From an uncultured Oscillospiraceae bacterium (GTDB lineage: Bacteria > Bacillota > Clostridia > Oscillospirales > Oscillospiraceae), in assembly GCA_934569225.1 (NCBI GenBank), contig CAKTKC010000003.1:89052-153051 (forward strand): a stretch of DNA of 64,000 nt, in the 5' to 3' direction. Below, piece by piece: positions 18,211 through 26,166 of the stretch. The notes beneath the pieces are model-generated. The model was not told where the DNA came from and made no database searches. It saw nothing but the letters and a program-made list of their open reading frames with translations. The translations under genes were made by a program, and so were the position numbers. Numbering within the stretch: position 1 is the stretch's first letter; every line of letters starts with the position of its first letter.

Positions 18211-19412
18211 TATTTCTCGTCGCAGACCTGGAAAATGTAGAATTTCAGATAATAGGAATCCTCGGCGTCCCACAGAATGGGGTGATCCGGCGCCTGTGTG
18301 CGGTATTCCACCTGCCGCAGCCGCTTGTGGACGTTCCGGGCGGCCTGACCGATGGTCTGGGTGAACAGCTCGTAGTCCACAAAATGGGAACAGGAGCAGG
18401 TGGCGAGGAAGCCGCCGTCCCGGATGAGCTTCATTGCCCGGAGGTTGATCTCCCGGTAGCCCGTCACCGCCTTTTTCACGGAGGCGCGGGACTTGGTGAA
18501 GGCCGGGGGATCGAGGATCACAAGATCAAACTTCTGCTCCCTGGCTTCCAGCTCCGGCAGCAGCGCAAATACATCCGCGCAGAGGAATTCCACCCGGTCG
18601 GAAAGACCGTTGAGGGCGGCGTTTTCCCGGGCCTGGGCCACGCCCAATTCGGAAGCGTCCACGCCCAACACATGGCTCGCCCCGGCAAGACCCGCGTTCA
18701 GGGCAAAGGAGCCGGTGTGGGTGAAGCAGTCCAGCACCTCCGCGCCGGGACACAGCGGCCAGATGGCCTTGCGGTTGTATTTCTGATCGAGGAAAAAGCC
18801 GGTTTTCTGCCCTTCGGCCACGTCTACGAAATATCTGACGCCGTTTTCCACGATCTCCACCTTGGTGTCAAAGGGGTCGGACAGAAAGCCCTTGACCCGG
18901 GGCATTCCCTCCTGCTCCCGCACCTTGGCGTCGGAGCGCTCGTAAATGCCGCGAATGGAGATGCCGTCCTTCGCCATCAATTCTTTCAGGGTTTCCAGAA
19001 TGAAGGACTTGTACCGATCCATACCCAGCGCCAGAGACTGCACCACCAGCACGTCGGAGAACTTGTCCACCACCAGACCGGGCAGGAAATCCGCCTCGCC
19101 GAAAATCACCCGGCAGCTGCCGGTGTCCACAACCTTTTTCCGGTACTCCCAGGCGTTTTCCACCCGCATTCTGAGAAAATCTTCGTCGATTTCCTGATTC
19201 CGGTTCCGGGTCAGCATCCGCACCCGGAGCTTGGAACGGCGGTTTAAGAAGCCCTTGCCAAGACAAAAGCCGTTGTAGTCGTGGACGGAGACCACGTCTC
19301 CGTCCAGCGGCTCGCCCTCGATGCGCTCCACCTCGTTGTCATATACCCAGGGGCCGCCCGCCTTCATGCTGCGACCCTCGCCCTTTTTTAAATATACCGC
19401 GCCGTTTTCCAT
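18210..19412 (-). CDS. rlmI: 23S rRNA (cytosine-C5)-methyltransferase, RlmI/YwbD type
   Basis: 400 aa from the ATG at 19412 (AGGAG 8 nt upstream; longer upstream codons lack support). N-terminal PUA domain (about 1-75, VYLKKGEGRSMKAGGPWVYDNEV), a middle domain with EGQKTGFFLDQ, then a Rossmann methyltransferase with VLDCFTHTGSFAL as SAM motif I, DLVILDPPAF as motif IV and the TCSCS motif containing the cysteine typical of m5C enzymes. The E. coli homologue modifies C1962 of 23S rRNA; target here is by homology. Convergent with the preceding operon and unrelated to corrinoid genes by function. Confidence 0.9.
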   Translation of the reverse strand: MENGAVYLKKGEGRSMKAGGPWVYDNEVERIEGEPLDGDVVSVHDYNGFCLGKGFLNRRSKLRVRMLTRNRNQEIDEDFLRMRVENAWEYRKKVVDTGSCRVIFGEADFLPGLVVDKFSDVLVVQSLALGMDRYKSFILETLKELMAKDGISIRGIYERSDAKVREQEGMPRVKGFLSDPFDTKVEIVENGVRYFVDVAEGQKTGFFLDQKYNRKAIWPLCPGAEVLDCFTHTGSFALNAGLAGASHVLGVDASELGVAQARENAALNGLSDRVEFLCADVFALLPELEAREQKFDLVILDPPAFTKSRASVKKAVTGYREINLRAMKLIRDGGFLATCSCSHFVDYELFTQTIGQAARNVHKRLRQVEYRTQAPDHPILWDAEDSYYLKFYIFQVCDEK

Positions 19413-19445
19413 TGCGTTTTCTCCTGTTCTGAAATGATTACTTCC

Positions 19446-19473
19446 ATTATACGATGATTTTTCCGAATTGCAA
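19446..19473 (-). promoter_or_regulatory. Promoter of rlmI
   Basis: On the minus strand TTGCAA (19468-19473), 16-nt spacer, TATAAT (19446-19451), about 35 nt before the rlmI start codon. Confidence 0.65.
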
Positions 19474-19476
19474 CAG

Positions 19477-19516
19477 AAAACAGCCGGTAAGATGACTTTC
19501 GCCATCTTACCGGCTG
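19477..19516 (-). terminator. Terminator of DUF4430 lipoprotein gene
   Basis: 14-bp perfect stem CAGCCGGTAAGATG / CATCTTACCGGCTG; read on the minus strand it is followed by TTTTCTG. It lies 15 nt after the stop of the lipoprotein gene. Confidence 0.88.
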
Positions 19517-19531
19517 CTTTGTGCCCGGAAA

Positions 19532-19975
19532 TTACTCTGCCTTGAAGGTGTAGGTCGCGCCGGCGGTGATGTCGGTGGAGTCTACGCCGGTGGCGGCATA
19601 CTCGCCGTCCACATAGAATGCCCAGTACTTGCCGTCGGTATCATAGTCCACGGTGACGCCGTTGACGGTCTTGACGTACAGGCCGTAGTCGCTGTCCTCG
19701 CCCGCAATCAGACCCAGGGACAACAGCGCCGCGCCCACGGTCTTCTCATCGGTGTGGATTTCAAAATGGCTTTCTTTGCCTTCGGAATCCACCACGTCGA
19801 ACAGGAACATGGTTTCGCCCTCGCCCATGGAAACGGTGCCGCCGGAAGCTTCGGCGGAGGCCACAGGCTCAGTGCTGTTATTCTTGCTGCATCCGACGGT
19901 GGAAAGCGCCAATGCCGCGATCAGCGCGATGCACAGAAGGATGGACAGCAGCTTCTTCATGTTGGATTTGTTCAT
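19532..19975 (-). CDS. Small DUF4430 lipoprotein under cobalamin riboswitch control
   Basis: 147 aa. Signal peptide with lipobox STVGC (Cys29), a Ser/Ala-rich spacer, then a compact DUF4430 domain (about 50-147): FEIHTDEKTVGAALLSLGLI, GLYVKTVNGVTVDYDTDGKYWAFYVDGEYAATGVDSTDITAGATYTF. The last segment is the family hallmark. AGGAG stands 9 nt before the ATG at 19975. Its leader contains a cobalamin riboswitch and it is transcribed divergently from the ECF cobalamin transporter, which strongly suggests a cell-surface corrinoid-binding protein that delivers to that transporter. Binding itself is inferred. It is much shorter than the other two DUF4430 proteins in the window. Confidence 0.9.
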   Translation of the reverse strand: MNKSNMKKLLSILLCIALIAALALSTVGCSKNNSTEPVASAEASGGTVSMGEGETMFLFDVVDSEGKESHFEIHTDEKTVGAALLSLGLIAGEDSDYGLYVKTVNGVTVDYDTDGKYWAFYVDGEYAATGVDSTDITAGATYTFKAE

Positions 19976-20029
19976 AGCTGCATTCTCCTAAAAATAAATT
20001 CCTCTCCCGCCCGCCTCGGGGCGATTGTG

Positions 20030-20205
20030 TGAAAGGTATTGCCCATTTGGATATTTCGGCTTTGTGCGTTATCAGTCGGCCTTCTCGGAATTGCTCCAAT
20101 GACGTTTCCCCGAAAAGCGGCTTCGGGTGAGAATAATAACGGTTGACTGCACATTACGGCGACGGGCTCGCACAGGATTTGCACCTGTTTCCCCAAACGG
20201 CGCAA
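20030..20205 (-). ncRNA. Cobalamin riboswitch (minus strand)
   Basis: On the minus strand the leader of the DUF4430 lipoprotein gene contains the conserved core GGGGAAACAGGTGCAAATCC, then CGAGCCCGTCGCCGTAA (equivalent of the usual CCCGCCACTGT segment), then GAGAAGG and a B12-box-like AAAGCCGAAATATCC. The order and spacing fit the cobalamin aptamer. Downstream, at about 20007-20024, a GC-rich hairpin precedes the ribosome site, so control may be at termination or translation; I cannot decide which. Confidence 0.85.
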
Positions 20206-20207
20206 AT

Positions 20208-20236
20208 ATTGTAGCATAGATTCCCATTTTTTTCAA
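20208..20236 (-). promoter_or_regulatory. Promoter of DUF4430 lipoprotein transcript
   Basis: Minus strand: TTGAAA (20231-20236), 17-nt spacer, TACAAT (20208-20213), immediately before the riboswitch. It is back-to-back with the promoter at 20270-20298. Confidence 0.8.
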
Positions 20237-20269
20237 TCGGAAAAAATCACGATGCACGGCGGAAAGACA

Positions 20270-20298
20270 TTGCAGTTTTTCGGAGATTATGATAGAAT
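20270..20298 (+). promoter_or_regulatory. Promoter of ECF/cobalamin salvage operon
   Basis: TTGCAG (20270-20275), 17-nt spacer, TAGAAT (20293-20298), about 30 nt before the plus-strand riboswitch. Confidence 0.78.
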
Positions 20299-20320
20299 AT
20301 ACCGTACAGAATAGAAACAT

Positions 20321-20465
20321 ATAGTCGGGCAACACATTGGAATGGGGCAATCCCAGCGGTACCAAGCCGCCGTAGATGGACAGTTGAGCCGCGGAAAGTC
20401 ATTGGGAACATCCTGAGAAGACTTTCGGCAGATGGCGTCCAGAGCCGGAACACAGTGTCCTGACG
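20321..20465 (+). ncRNA. Cobalamin riboswitch (plus strand)
   Basis: Leader of the ECF/cob operon. Conserved elements in order: TTGGAATGGGGCAATCCCAG, then CGGTACCAAGCCGCCGTAG, then CATCCTGAGAAG, then a B12-box-like AGAGCCGGAACAC at 20441-20453. It shares GCCGTA and GAGAAG with the divergent riboswitch on the minus strand but is clearly a different sequence, so it is not a simple recent duplicate. The terminator at 20511 is the likely expression platform. Confidence 0.82.
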
Positions 20466-20510
20466 TTTCTCCCGGAAGGCTCTTGGGGATGCCTGCCGGA
20501 GTTTTTTGTG

Positions 20511-20539
20511 AAGTCCCCAGACGGGGACTTTTTCTTTTT
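20511..20539 (+). terminator. Riboswitch-controlled attenuator
   Basis: AAGTCCCC / GGGGACTT stem with a 4-nt loop followed by TTTCTTTTT, ending 10 nt before the ecfT ATG. TTGGGGAT at about 20483-20490 can pair with TCCCCA of the stem and could form the antiterminator. Corrinoid binding would then shut off transport genes. Confidence 0.85.
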
Positions 20540-20549
20540 GGGGGATGCT

Positions 20550-21440
20550 ATGACTGCGGACGCTTTTTCCAACTGCCATCCGGCGGTGAATTTTCTGTTT
20601 TTCGTGGGAGCCATCGGCTTCAGCGTGCTGATCCAGCACCCGGCGTACCTGATCGCGGGGACGATTGGCGCAGCGGTTTATTATCTGCTGCTCAGCGGCA
20701 GGGCGGGCTGGAAACGGATCGCAATGCTGCTTCCTATGTTCCTCGTGCTGACGGCGGTGAATCCGCTGTTCAATACCTACGGCGAGCGGGTGCTGTTTCA
20801 TGTGTTCGGAAGACCCTACACGGTGGAGGCGCTGCTCTACGGCGCGGCCATCGCCGGGGTGTTTCTGGTGATGATGCTCTGGTTCGGCTGCTATAACGCG
20901 GTCATGACCAGCGATAAGTTTACAAGCCTGTTCGGAAATCTGATCCCGGCAATCTCGCTGCTGCTGGTGATGGTGCTGCGGATGATTCCCAGCTTTATCC
21001 GCAAGGCGGGGCAGATCATGGGCGCGAGAAAATCCATCGGCCTCGGCGCGGGGGAGAACAGCACCATGAAAGAAAAGCTCACCAGCGGAATGCGCACCCT
21101 GTCCGCCCTGACGGACTGGGCGCTGGAAGGGAGCGTGGTGACCGGGGACTCCATGCGCGCCCGGGGCTACGGCACGGCCAGACGCACGAGCTTTCAGATC
21201 TACCGGATGAAGACGCTGGACTGGACGCTTCTTGCGGTGATGCTTACCCTTGCAGTCGTGGCCGCAGTGGCGGCCGCCATGGGCGGCGCGGCGGCGGAGT
21301 TTACGCCGAAGCTCAATATTCAGCCCGTCACCGGCATTTACGCGCTGGGCTTTATCGCCTACTGCGCTTATCTTCTCATTCCCTCTGCACTACACATGAA
21401 GGAGGCCGTTCAATGGCACATATCGAGATCGAGAATCTGA
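20550..21440 (+). CDS. ecfT: ECF transporter T component (corrinoid importer)
   Basis: 296 aa from the ATG at 20550; the upstream in-frame ATG at 20508 lies inside the terminator region and is rejected. Begins with SNCHPAVNFLFF, about five membrane helices, and the two coupling motifs RKAGQIMGARKSIG and DSMRARGYG that contact the ATPases. It is the membrane scaffold of an ECF importer. The gene overlaps the ATPase gene by 28 nt, showing translational coupling, and follows a cobalamin riboswitch, so the cargo is very probably a corrinoid. A close paralogue lies at 17286. Confidence 0.93.
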   Translation: MTADAFSNCHPAVNFLFFVGAIGFSVLIQHPAYLIAGTIGAAVYYLLLSGRAGWKRIAMLLPMFLVLTAVNPLFNTYGERVLFHVFGRPYTVEALLYGAAIAGVFLVMMLWFGCYNAVMTSDKFTSLFGNLIPAISLLLVMVLRMIPSFIRKAGQIMGARKSIGLGAGENSTMKEKLTSGMRTLSALTDWALEGSVVTGDSMRARGYGTARRTSFQIYRMKTLDWTLLAVMLTLAVVAAVAAAMGGAAAEFTPKLNIQPVTGIYALGFIAYCAYLLIPSALHMKEAVQWHISRSRI

Positions 21441-23071
21441 GTTTTTCCTACCCTTCCGCCGTCAGGCCGTCATTATCAGACGTCAGTCTGACCATCCGGC
21501 GGGGGGAGTATGTGGTACTCTGCGGCAAAAGCGGCAGCGGCAAAACAACGCTTCTGCGGCACCTGAAATCGGTGCTGGCGCCCCACGGAAAACGAAGCGG
21601 GGACATCCGCATCAACGGCGTTTCCCTGGAAGCTATGAGCCAGCGGGATCAGGCCGCAAAAGTCGGCTTTGTCATGCAGAACCCTGACGATCAGATCGTG
21701 ACGGACAAGGTCTGGCATGAGCTGGCCTTCGGGCTGGAAAGCCTGGGCTGCGACCAGAAGACCATGCGCGCCCGGGTGGCGGAAATGGCCTGCTATTTCG
21801 GCATTCAGGACTGGTTCCACAGGGACGTTGCCAACCTGTCCGGCGGACAGAAGCAGCTGCTCAATCTGGCGTCCATCATGGCCATGCAGCCGGAAATCCT
21901 GATTCTGGACGAACCCACCAGCCAGCTTGACCCCATTGCGGCTTCCGATTTTCTGAACACCCTGCGGAAGATCAACGCGGAATTGGGAACGACCATCCTC
22001 ATTACGGAGCACCGTGTGGAGGACATTTTCCCCTATGCCGACCGCGCCGTCGTGATGGACGGCGGCAGGGTGATCGCCAACGACACCCCCCGGCGCATCG
22101 GAAAGCGGCTCTGGGAGGAAAAGAACGACATGTTCACCGCCATGCCCACGCCGGTGCGGGCGTTTTACGGCAGCGGCGGGGCGGGGGAGTGCCCCCTGAC
22201 CGTGCGGGAGGGCAGAAACTGGCTCAGCGATGTTTTCCCGGATCCGCCGGAAATTTCCGAACTTCCGGCGCAGCCCCAGATGGAAGAAGACGGCGAAATT
22301 GCCCTTTCTCTGAAAGAATTGTGGTTCCGCTATGAAAAGAACAGCCCGGACGTTCTCCGGGGCACCAGCGTGGAGGTGGCGAAGGGCAGCCTTCACGCCA
22401 TTGTGGGCGGCAACGGCGCGGGAAAATCCACGACGCTGAAAGCCGTCTGCGGCATTTGCAGACCCTACCGGGGCAAGGTGAAGGTGCTGGGAAAGCCGGT
22501 GGAAAAATACAAATCCCAAGAGCTGTTCCGGGGCTGCCTTGCCATGCTGCCCCAGGATCCCAAGAGCCTGTTTGTCAAGAAAACGGTTCTGGAGGACTTG
22601 CAGGAAATGACGCAAAACCAGCAGGATATCCGGGAGACGGCGGAAATCTGCCAGATCACACCCCTGCTGAAAAGCCATCCCTACGACCTGTCCGGCGGCG
22701 AGCAGCAGCGGGCAGCACTGGCGAAGGTGCTGCTGACCCGACCCCAGCTGCTTCTGCTGGACGAGCCGACCAAGGGCATTGACAGCTTCTTCAAGGAAAT
22801 TTTTGCCTCCATCCTGACGGAGCTGAAACGCAAGGGCATCACCATTGTCATGGTGTCCCACGACGTGGAATTCTGCGCCCGATATGCCGACCAGGTGAGC
22901 ATGTTCTTTGACGGGCAGGTCCTGACCACGGATACGCCCCGCCGGTTCTTCGGCGCCAACAGCTTCTACACCACTGCTGCCAACCGCATGAGCCGCCATG
23001 TGTTCCGGAACGCGGTTACGGCGGAGGACGTGATCGATCTTTACAAACAAAACCGGGGGATAAAAGCATGA
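21413..23071 (+). CDS. ecfA: Fused double ECF ATPase (EcfA-EcfA)
   Basis: 552 aa with two ABC nucleotide-binding domains in one chain. First half: Walker A GKSGSGKTT (about 38-46), signature LSGGQKQ, Walker B ILILDEPTSQLDP. Second half (from about 300): Walker A GGNGAGKST, signature LSGGEQQR, Walker B LLLLDEPTKGID. ECF importers normally use two separate ATPases; fused forms are known. It energises transport through EcfT and the S component, whose genes overlap it on both sides (28 nt and 4 nt). Starts at ATG 21413 after GGAGG. Confidence 0.95.
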   Translation: MAHIEIENLSFSYPSAVRPSLSDVSLTIRRGEYVVLCGKSGSGKTTLLRHLKSVLAPHGKRSGDIRINGVSLEAMSQRDQAAKVGFVMQNPDDQIVTDKVWHELAFGLESLGCDQKTMRARVAEMACYFGIQDWFHRDVANLSGGQKQLLNLASIMAMQPEILILDEPTSQLDPIAASDFLNTLRKINAELGTTILITEHRVEDIFPYADRAVVMDGGRVIANDTPRRIGKRLWEEKNDMFTAMPTPVRAFYGSGGAGECPLTVREGRNWLSDVFPDPPEISELPAQPQMEEDGEIALSLKELWFRYEKNSPDVLRGTSVEVAKGSLHAIVGGNGAGKSTTLKAVCGICRPYRGKVKVLGKPVEKYKSQELFRGCLAMLPQDPKSLFVKKTVLEDLQEMTQNQQDIRETAEICQITPLLKSHPYDLSGGEQQRAALAKVLLTRPQLLLLDEPTKGIDSFFKEIFASILTELKRKGITIVMVSHDVEFCARYADQVSMFFDGQVLTTDTPRRFFGANSFYTTAANRMSRHVFRNAVTAEDVIDLYKQNRGIKA

Positions 23072-23775
23072 AAAAATCCCATATTGCTACTTTGATCGTC
23101 TTTTTGGTATTGATTCCCCTGACGCTGATACTGGGCAGCAGACTGTCCGGACGGGCATTTTACGTCACCAGCACGCTGGTGATCGTGGAGCTGCTGATCC
23201 CCTTTTTCCTGGCCTTCGAGGGGCGCAGACCCCAGGCGCGGGAGCTGGTGGTGCTGGCGGTGATGTGCGCCCTGGCGGTGGCCGGACGGGTCGCCATTCC
23301 CATTCCCAACTTCAAGGCGATTTTCGGCATTATCATGGTCGCGGGAATTGCCTTCGGCCCGGAGTCGGGCTTTCTGGTGGGAGCGATCAGCGCTTTGGCA
23401 AGCAACTTTTTCTACAGCCAGGGCCCCTACACGCCCTGGCAGATGATGGCCTACGGCGCGGGGGGAATGCTGGCGGGCTTTGTGTTCGCCCAGGGCAGAC
23501 TCCCCCGGAAGCCGGTGATCATGGGGATTTTCGGATTCCTGGCGGTGGCGTTTTTTGTCGGGCCGCTGCTGGATACCTGTTCGGTATTTCTGGTGATGTC
23601 CAGAATCACCCTCAAGGGAGCCATGGCGTTCTATATTTCCGGTTTCCCGGTGAATCTGAGGCAGGCTGTCGCTACGGCAATCGTGCTGCTGGTGCTGGGG
23701 AAGCCCCTTCTGGAAAAGCTTGACCGGATCAAGACGAAATACGGAATCCTGGACGACGGGGGAAAAGAAGCGTGA
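23068..23775 (+). CDS. ECF transporter S component, probably cobalamin/cobinamide (CbrT-like)
   Basis: 235 aa, about six membrane helices and few charged residues, typical of ECF S components that bind the vitamin in the membrane. The central region ARELVVLAVMCALAVAGRVAIPIPNFKAIFGIIMVAGIAFGP resembles the family's substrate region, and the NFFYSQGPYTPWQMMAYG segment is typical of ECF S proteins. ATGA overlap with the ATPase gene. Specificity for cobalamin is inferred from the riboswitch and the following cobamide genes; it resembles the CbrT group known for cobalamin uptake, but the family assignment was made by eye. Confidence 0.88.
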   Translation: MKKSHIATLIVFLVLIPLTLILGSRLSGRAFYVTSTLVIVELLIPFFLAFEGRRPQARELVVLAVMCALAVAGRVAIPIPNFKAIFGIIMVAGIAFGPESGFLVGAISALASNFFYSQGPYTPWQMMAYGAGGMLAGFVFAQGRLPRKPVIMGIFGFLAVAFFVGPLLDTCSVFLVMSRITLKGAMAFYISGFPVNLRQAVATAIVLLVLGKPLLEKLDRIKTKYGILDDGGKEA

Positions 23776-24527
23776 AAAAAGACCAGCTGTTTCTTTCCAC
23801 CATTGCCCCGGACGCCGCGGAGGAAGCCCGGCGGTATGGCCTGGGGCTGGAAATCGCGGAATACTGCACCGCCTGGAATATGGACGAGCAGTTTGAGGCG
23901 ACCCATGCCGCCGTGACGAAGGAGCTGGCAGGGGTTGGCGGAAGACTGCTCCACGCGCCCTTCAGCGAGCTGTTCCCCTGCGCCGTCGATCCGAAAGCCC
24001 GGGAACTGGCGGCATTTCGCTTCCGGCAGGCAATTGCCCTGGCGCGGCGGTATGACGCCCGCAAAATCATCATTCATGGGGGCTTCAACCCGAAGTTGTA
24101 CTATCCCTGCTGGTACACGGAGCAGTCCATTGTTTTCTGGAAGGACTTCTTGAAGGAAGACCCCGGCGTGGACATCGTGCTGGAAAATGTGCTGGAAGAA
24201 CAGCCGGAGATGATGACTGAGATTTTCCGGGAGGTAGATAACCCACGTCTGCGGATGTGCCTGGACGTAGGGCATGTGAACGCCTACTCCCCGGTTCCCG
24301 TGGAGGAATGGGTGAGCGCCTGCGCAGGATTTCTCTCCCATTTTCACATTCACAACAATGACGGCACCCAGGATGCCCACTGCGCCCCGGGAGAGGGAAC
24401 AATCTCTATGACTGCGCTGCTGCGGCAGGTGCAGACCCTCTGCCCGGAGGCGACCTTTACACTGGAAGTGCTTCAGGCGGCACCGGCGGTCAGATGGATG
24501 CTGGAAGGGCACATTTTGGAGGGTTGA
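23772..24527 (+). CDS. Xylose-isomerase-like TIM-barrel protein, candidate cobamide-remodelling hydrolase CbiR
   Basis: 251 aa, GTG start overlapping the S-component stop. It has the AP-endonuclease-2/xylose-isomerase TIM-barrel pattern with likely metal ligands at strand ends: His61, His102 (IIIHGG), Glu138 (IVLENV), Asp165 and His168 (CLDVGHVNAY), His192/His194 (HFHIHNN) and Glu232 (TLEVL). CbiR, known from Akkermansia, belongs to this superfamily and removes the lower ligand from cobamides to give cobinamide. Lying between a cobamide importer and cobT/cobU/cobS, the same job fits very well. Alternative: a sugar-phosphate epimerase, unlikely in this context. Confidence 0.72.
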   Translation: MKKDQLFLSTIAPDAAEEARRYGLGLEIAEYCTAWNMDEQFEATHAAVTKELAGVGGRLLHAPFSELFPCAVDPKARELAAFRFRQAIALARRYDARKIIIHGGFNPKLYYPCWYTEQSIVFWKDFLKEDPGVDIVLENVLEEQPEMMTEIFREVDNPRLRMCLDVGHVNAYSPVPVEEWVSACAGFLSHFHIHNNDGTQDAHCAPGEGTISMTALLRQVQTLCPEATFTLEVLQAAPAVRWMLEGHILEG

Positions 24528-24529
24528 GC

Positions 24530-25624
24530 ATGGAAGAAAAACTGAACAAACTGCTTTCCACCGTTTCTCCTTTGGACGAATCCGCCATGGAAAAGGCGCG
24601 GGAGCGTCAGGCACAGCTGGCGAAGCCCCCCGGAAGCCTGGGACGGCTGGAAGATCTGTCCGTCCAGTTGGCGGGCATCACCGGACGGGTGCATAATAAG
24701 ATGGAGAAGACCCATCTTCTGGTATTTGCCGCCGACAACGGCGTGGTGGCGGAGGGCGTGTCCAGCGCCCCCCAGTCCGTTACGCTGATGCAGACGGTGA
24801 ACCTGACCCGGGCGAAAACCGGCGCGAGCGTCCTGGCGAAGCATTTCGGCAGCGGCATCACCGTGTGCGACGTGGGCGTCAACGCCGATATTAAAGAGAA
24901 AGCGGTGCTGAACCGGAAGATCGCCTACGGCACGCAGAATATTGCGAGCGGCCCCGCCATGACCCGGGAGCAGGCGGTCACGGCCATCCTCACCGGTGCC
25001 AGGCTCGCCGCCGATACGGCTGCCGATGCCCTCGGCGTGGGGGAGATGGGCATTGGCAACACCACCACGTCCTCCGCCGTTCTGGCGGTGCTGCTTTCGG
25101 CGGAGGTGGAGACCGTCACCGGCAGGGGCGGCGGCGTGACCGACGAGAGTTTTTCGAAAAAAAAGGCGGTCATCCGTCAGGCAATCGAGCTGAATCACCC
25201 CGACAGGGACGACCCGGTGGACGTGCTTGCCAAGGTGGGCGGCTTTGACCTTGCCGCCATGTGCGGCGCGTTTCTGGGGGCGGCTGCAACCCACCGGCCG
25301 GTGGTCATCGACGGCTTTATTTCTGCCGTGGCGGCGCTGTGCGCGGTGCGGCTGTGTCCCCAGGCGCGGGACTATCTCGTCCCCAGCCATGCGTCCTTTG
25401 AGATCGGCTACCGCCTTGCCATGGACGCCATGAACCTGAAGCCGCTGTTCCTGCTGGGAATGCGTCTGGGAGAGGGCAGCGGGTGCCCGCTGGCCTTTCA
25501 GGTACTTTCCGCCGCCTGCGCCATCATGAACGACATGGCGACATTCGACCAGGCGGGAATAGACGACGGCTATCTGGACGAAATCCGCCAGGGCGACCAG
25601 TTCACCGTGGAGGGGAAAACATGA
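24530..25624 (+). CDS. cobT: Nicotinate-nucleotide:dimethylbenzimidazole phosphoribosyltransferase
   Basis: 364 aa cytosolic enzyme that activates the lower-ligand base as its alpha-ribotide for cobamide assembly. ATG at 24530 with GGAGG upstream. Signatures: LAKPPGSLGRLE near the N-terminus, VFAADNGVVAEGVS, GIGNTTTSSAVLA, GRGGGVTDE, and RLGEGSG near the C-terminus containing the catalytic Glu (E317 in the Salmonella enzyme). Full length for the family. It follows the candidate CbiR gene by 2 nt and overlaps cobU by 4 nt. Confidence 0.96.
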   Translation: MEEKLNKLLSTVSPLDESAMEKARERQAQLAKPPGSLGRLEDLSVQLAGITGRVHNKMEKTHLLVFAADNGVVAEGVSSAPQSVTLMQTVNLTRAKTGASVLAKHFGSGITVCDVGVNADIKEKAVLNRKIAYGTQNIASGPAMTREQAVTAILTGARLAADTAADALGVGEMGIGNTTTSSAVLAVLLSAEVETVTGRGGGVTDESFSKKKAVIRQAIELNHPDRDDPVDVLAKVGGFDLAAMCGAFLGAAATHRPVVIDGFISAVAALCAVRLCPQARDYLVPSHASFEIGYRLAMDAMNLKPLFLLGMRLGEGSGCPLAFQVLSAACAIMNDMATFDQAGIDDGYLDEIRQGDQFTVEGKT

Positions 25625-26166
25625 CGATTTTCCTCTCCGGCGGCGCGAAAAACGGGAAATCCACCCTGGCGCAGGAGCTTGCGGTGAAGCTGTCCGGGGA
25701 AGGGAAGCGCTACTATGTGGCGACAATGATCCCAACGGACGACGAAGATCTGGCGCGGATCCGGCGGCACGTTGCCGACCGGGACGGGCTGGGCTTCGAG
25801 ACCATCGAGTGCAGCAAAAACATGCTGTCCTGTCTGGAAATTGCGGACAGGGACGGTACGTTTCTGGTGGACAGCGCCACGGCGCTGCTGCAAAACGCCA
25901 TGTTCCCGGCGGAAAAGAACTGGCAGCTGGATTTGGATGGGGCGAACCGCTGCGCCGACGAACTGATTGCCTTCGTGAAAACCGTGAAAAACGCGGTGGT
26001 CGTCAGTGATTTCGTTTATTCCGACGCCCAGCGCTACGACGAGACCACGGAGCGTTACCGCAAGAGTCTCGCCGCCATTGACCGCCGTCTGGCGGCGGCC
26101 TGCGACGTTGTGGCCGAGGTGGCGGCGGGGAATCCGAGACTTTACAAGGGGGCATTGCCGCTGTGA
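25621..26166 (+). CDS. cobU: CobU-type adenosylcobinamide kinase/guanylyltransferase (divergent C-terminus)
   Basis: 181 aa starting at the ATG that overlaps the cobT stop (ATGA). P-loop GGAKNGKST (residues 7-15), YYVATMIPTDDEDLARIRRH with the His that carries GMP in CobU, and VDSATALL. These match the N-terminal two thirds of CobU. The C-terminal third, however, lacks the usual EVGxGIVP and GxxNQ motifs and ends AAGNPRLYKG. Those missing motifs are present in the small gene at 26913, so the two may share the work. Acts on cobinamide after import or after CbiR cleavage. Confidence 0.85.
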   Translation: MTIFLSGGAKNGKSTLAQELAVKLSGEGKRYYVATMIPTDDEDLARIRRHVADRDGLGFETIECSKNMLSCLEIADRDGTFLVDSATALLQNAMFPAEKNWQLDLDGANRCADELIAFVKTVKNAVVVSDFVYSDAQRYDETTERYRKSLAAIDRRLAAACDVVAEVAAGNPRLYKGALPL

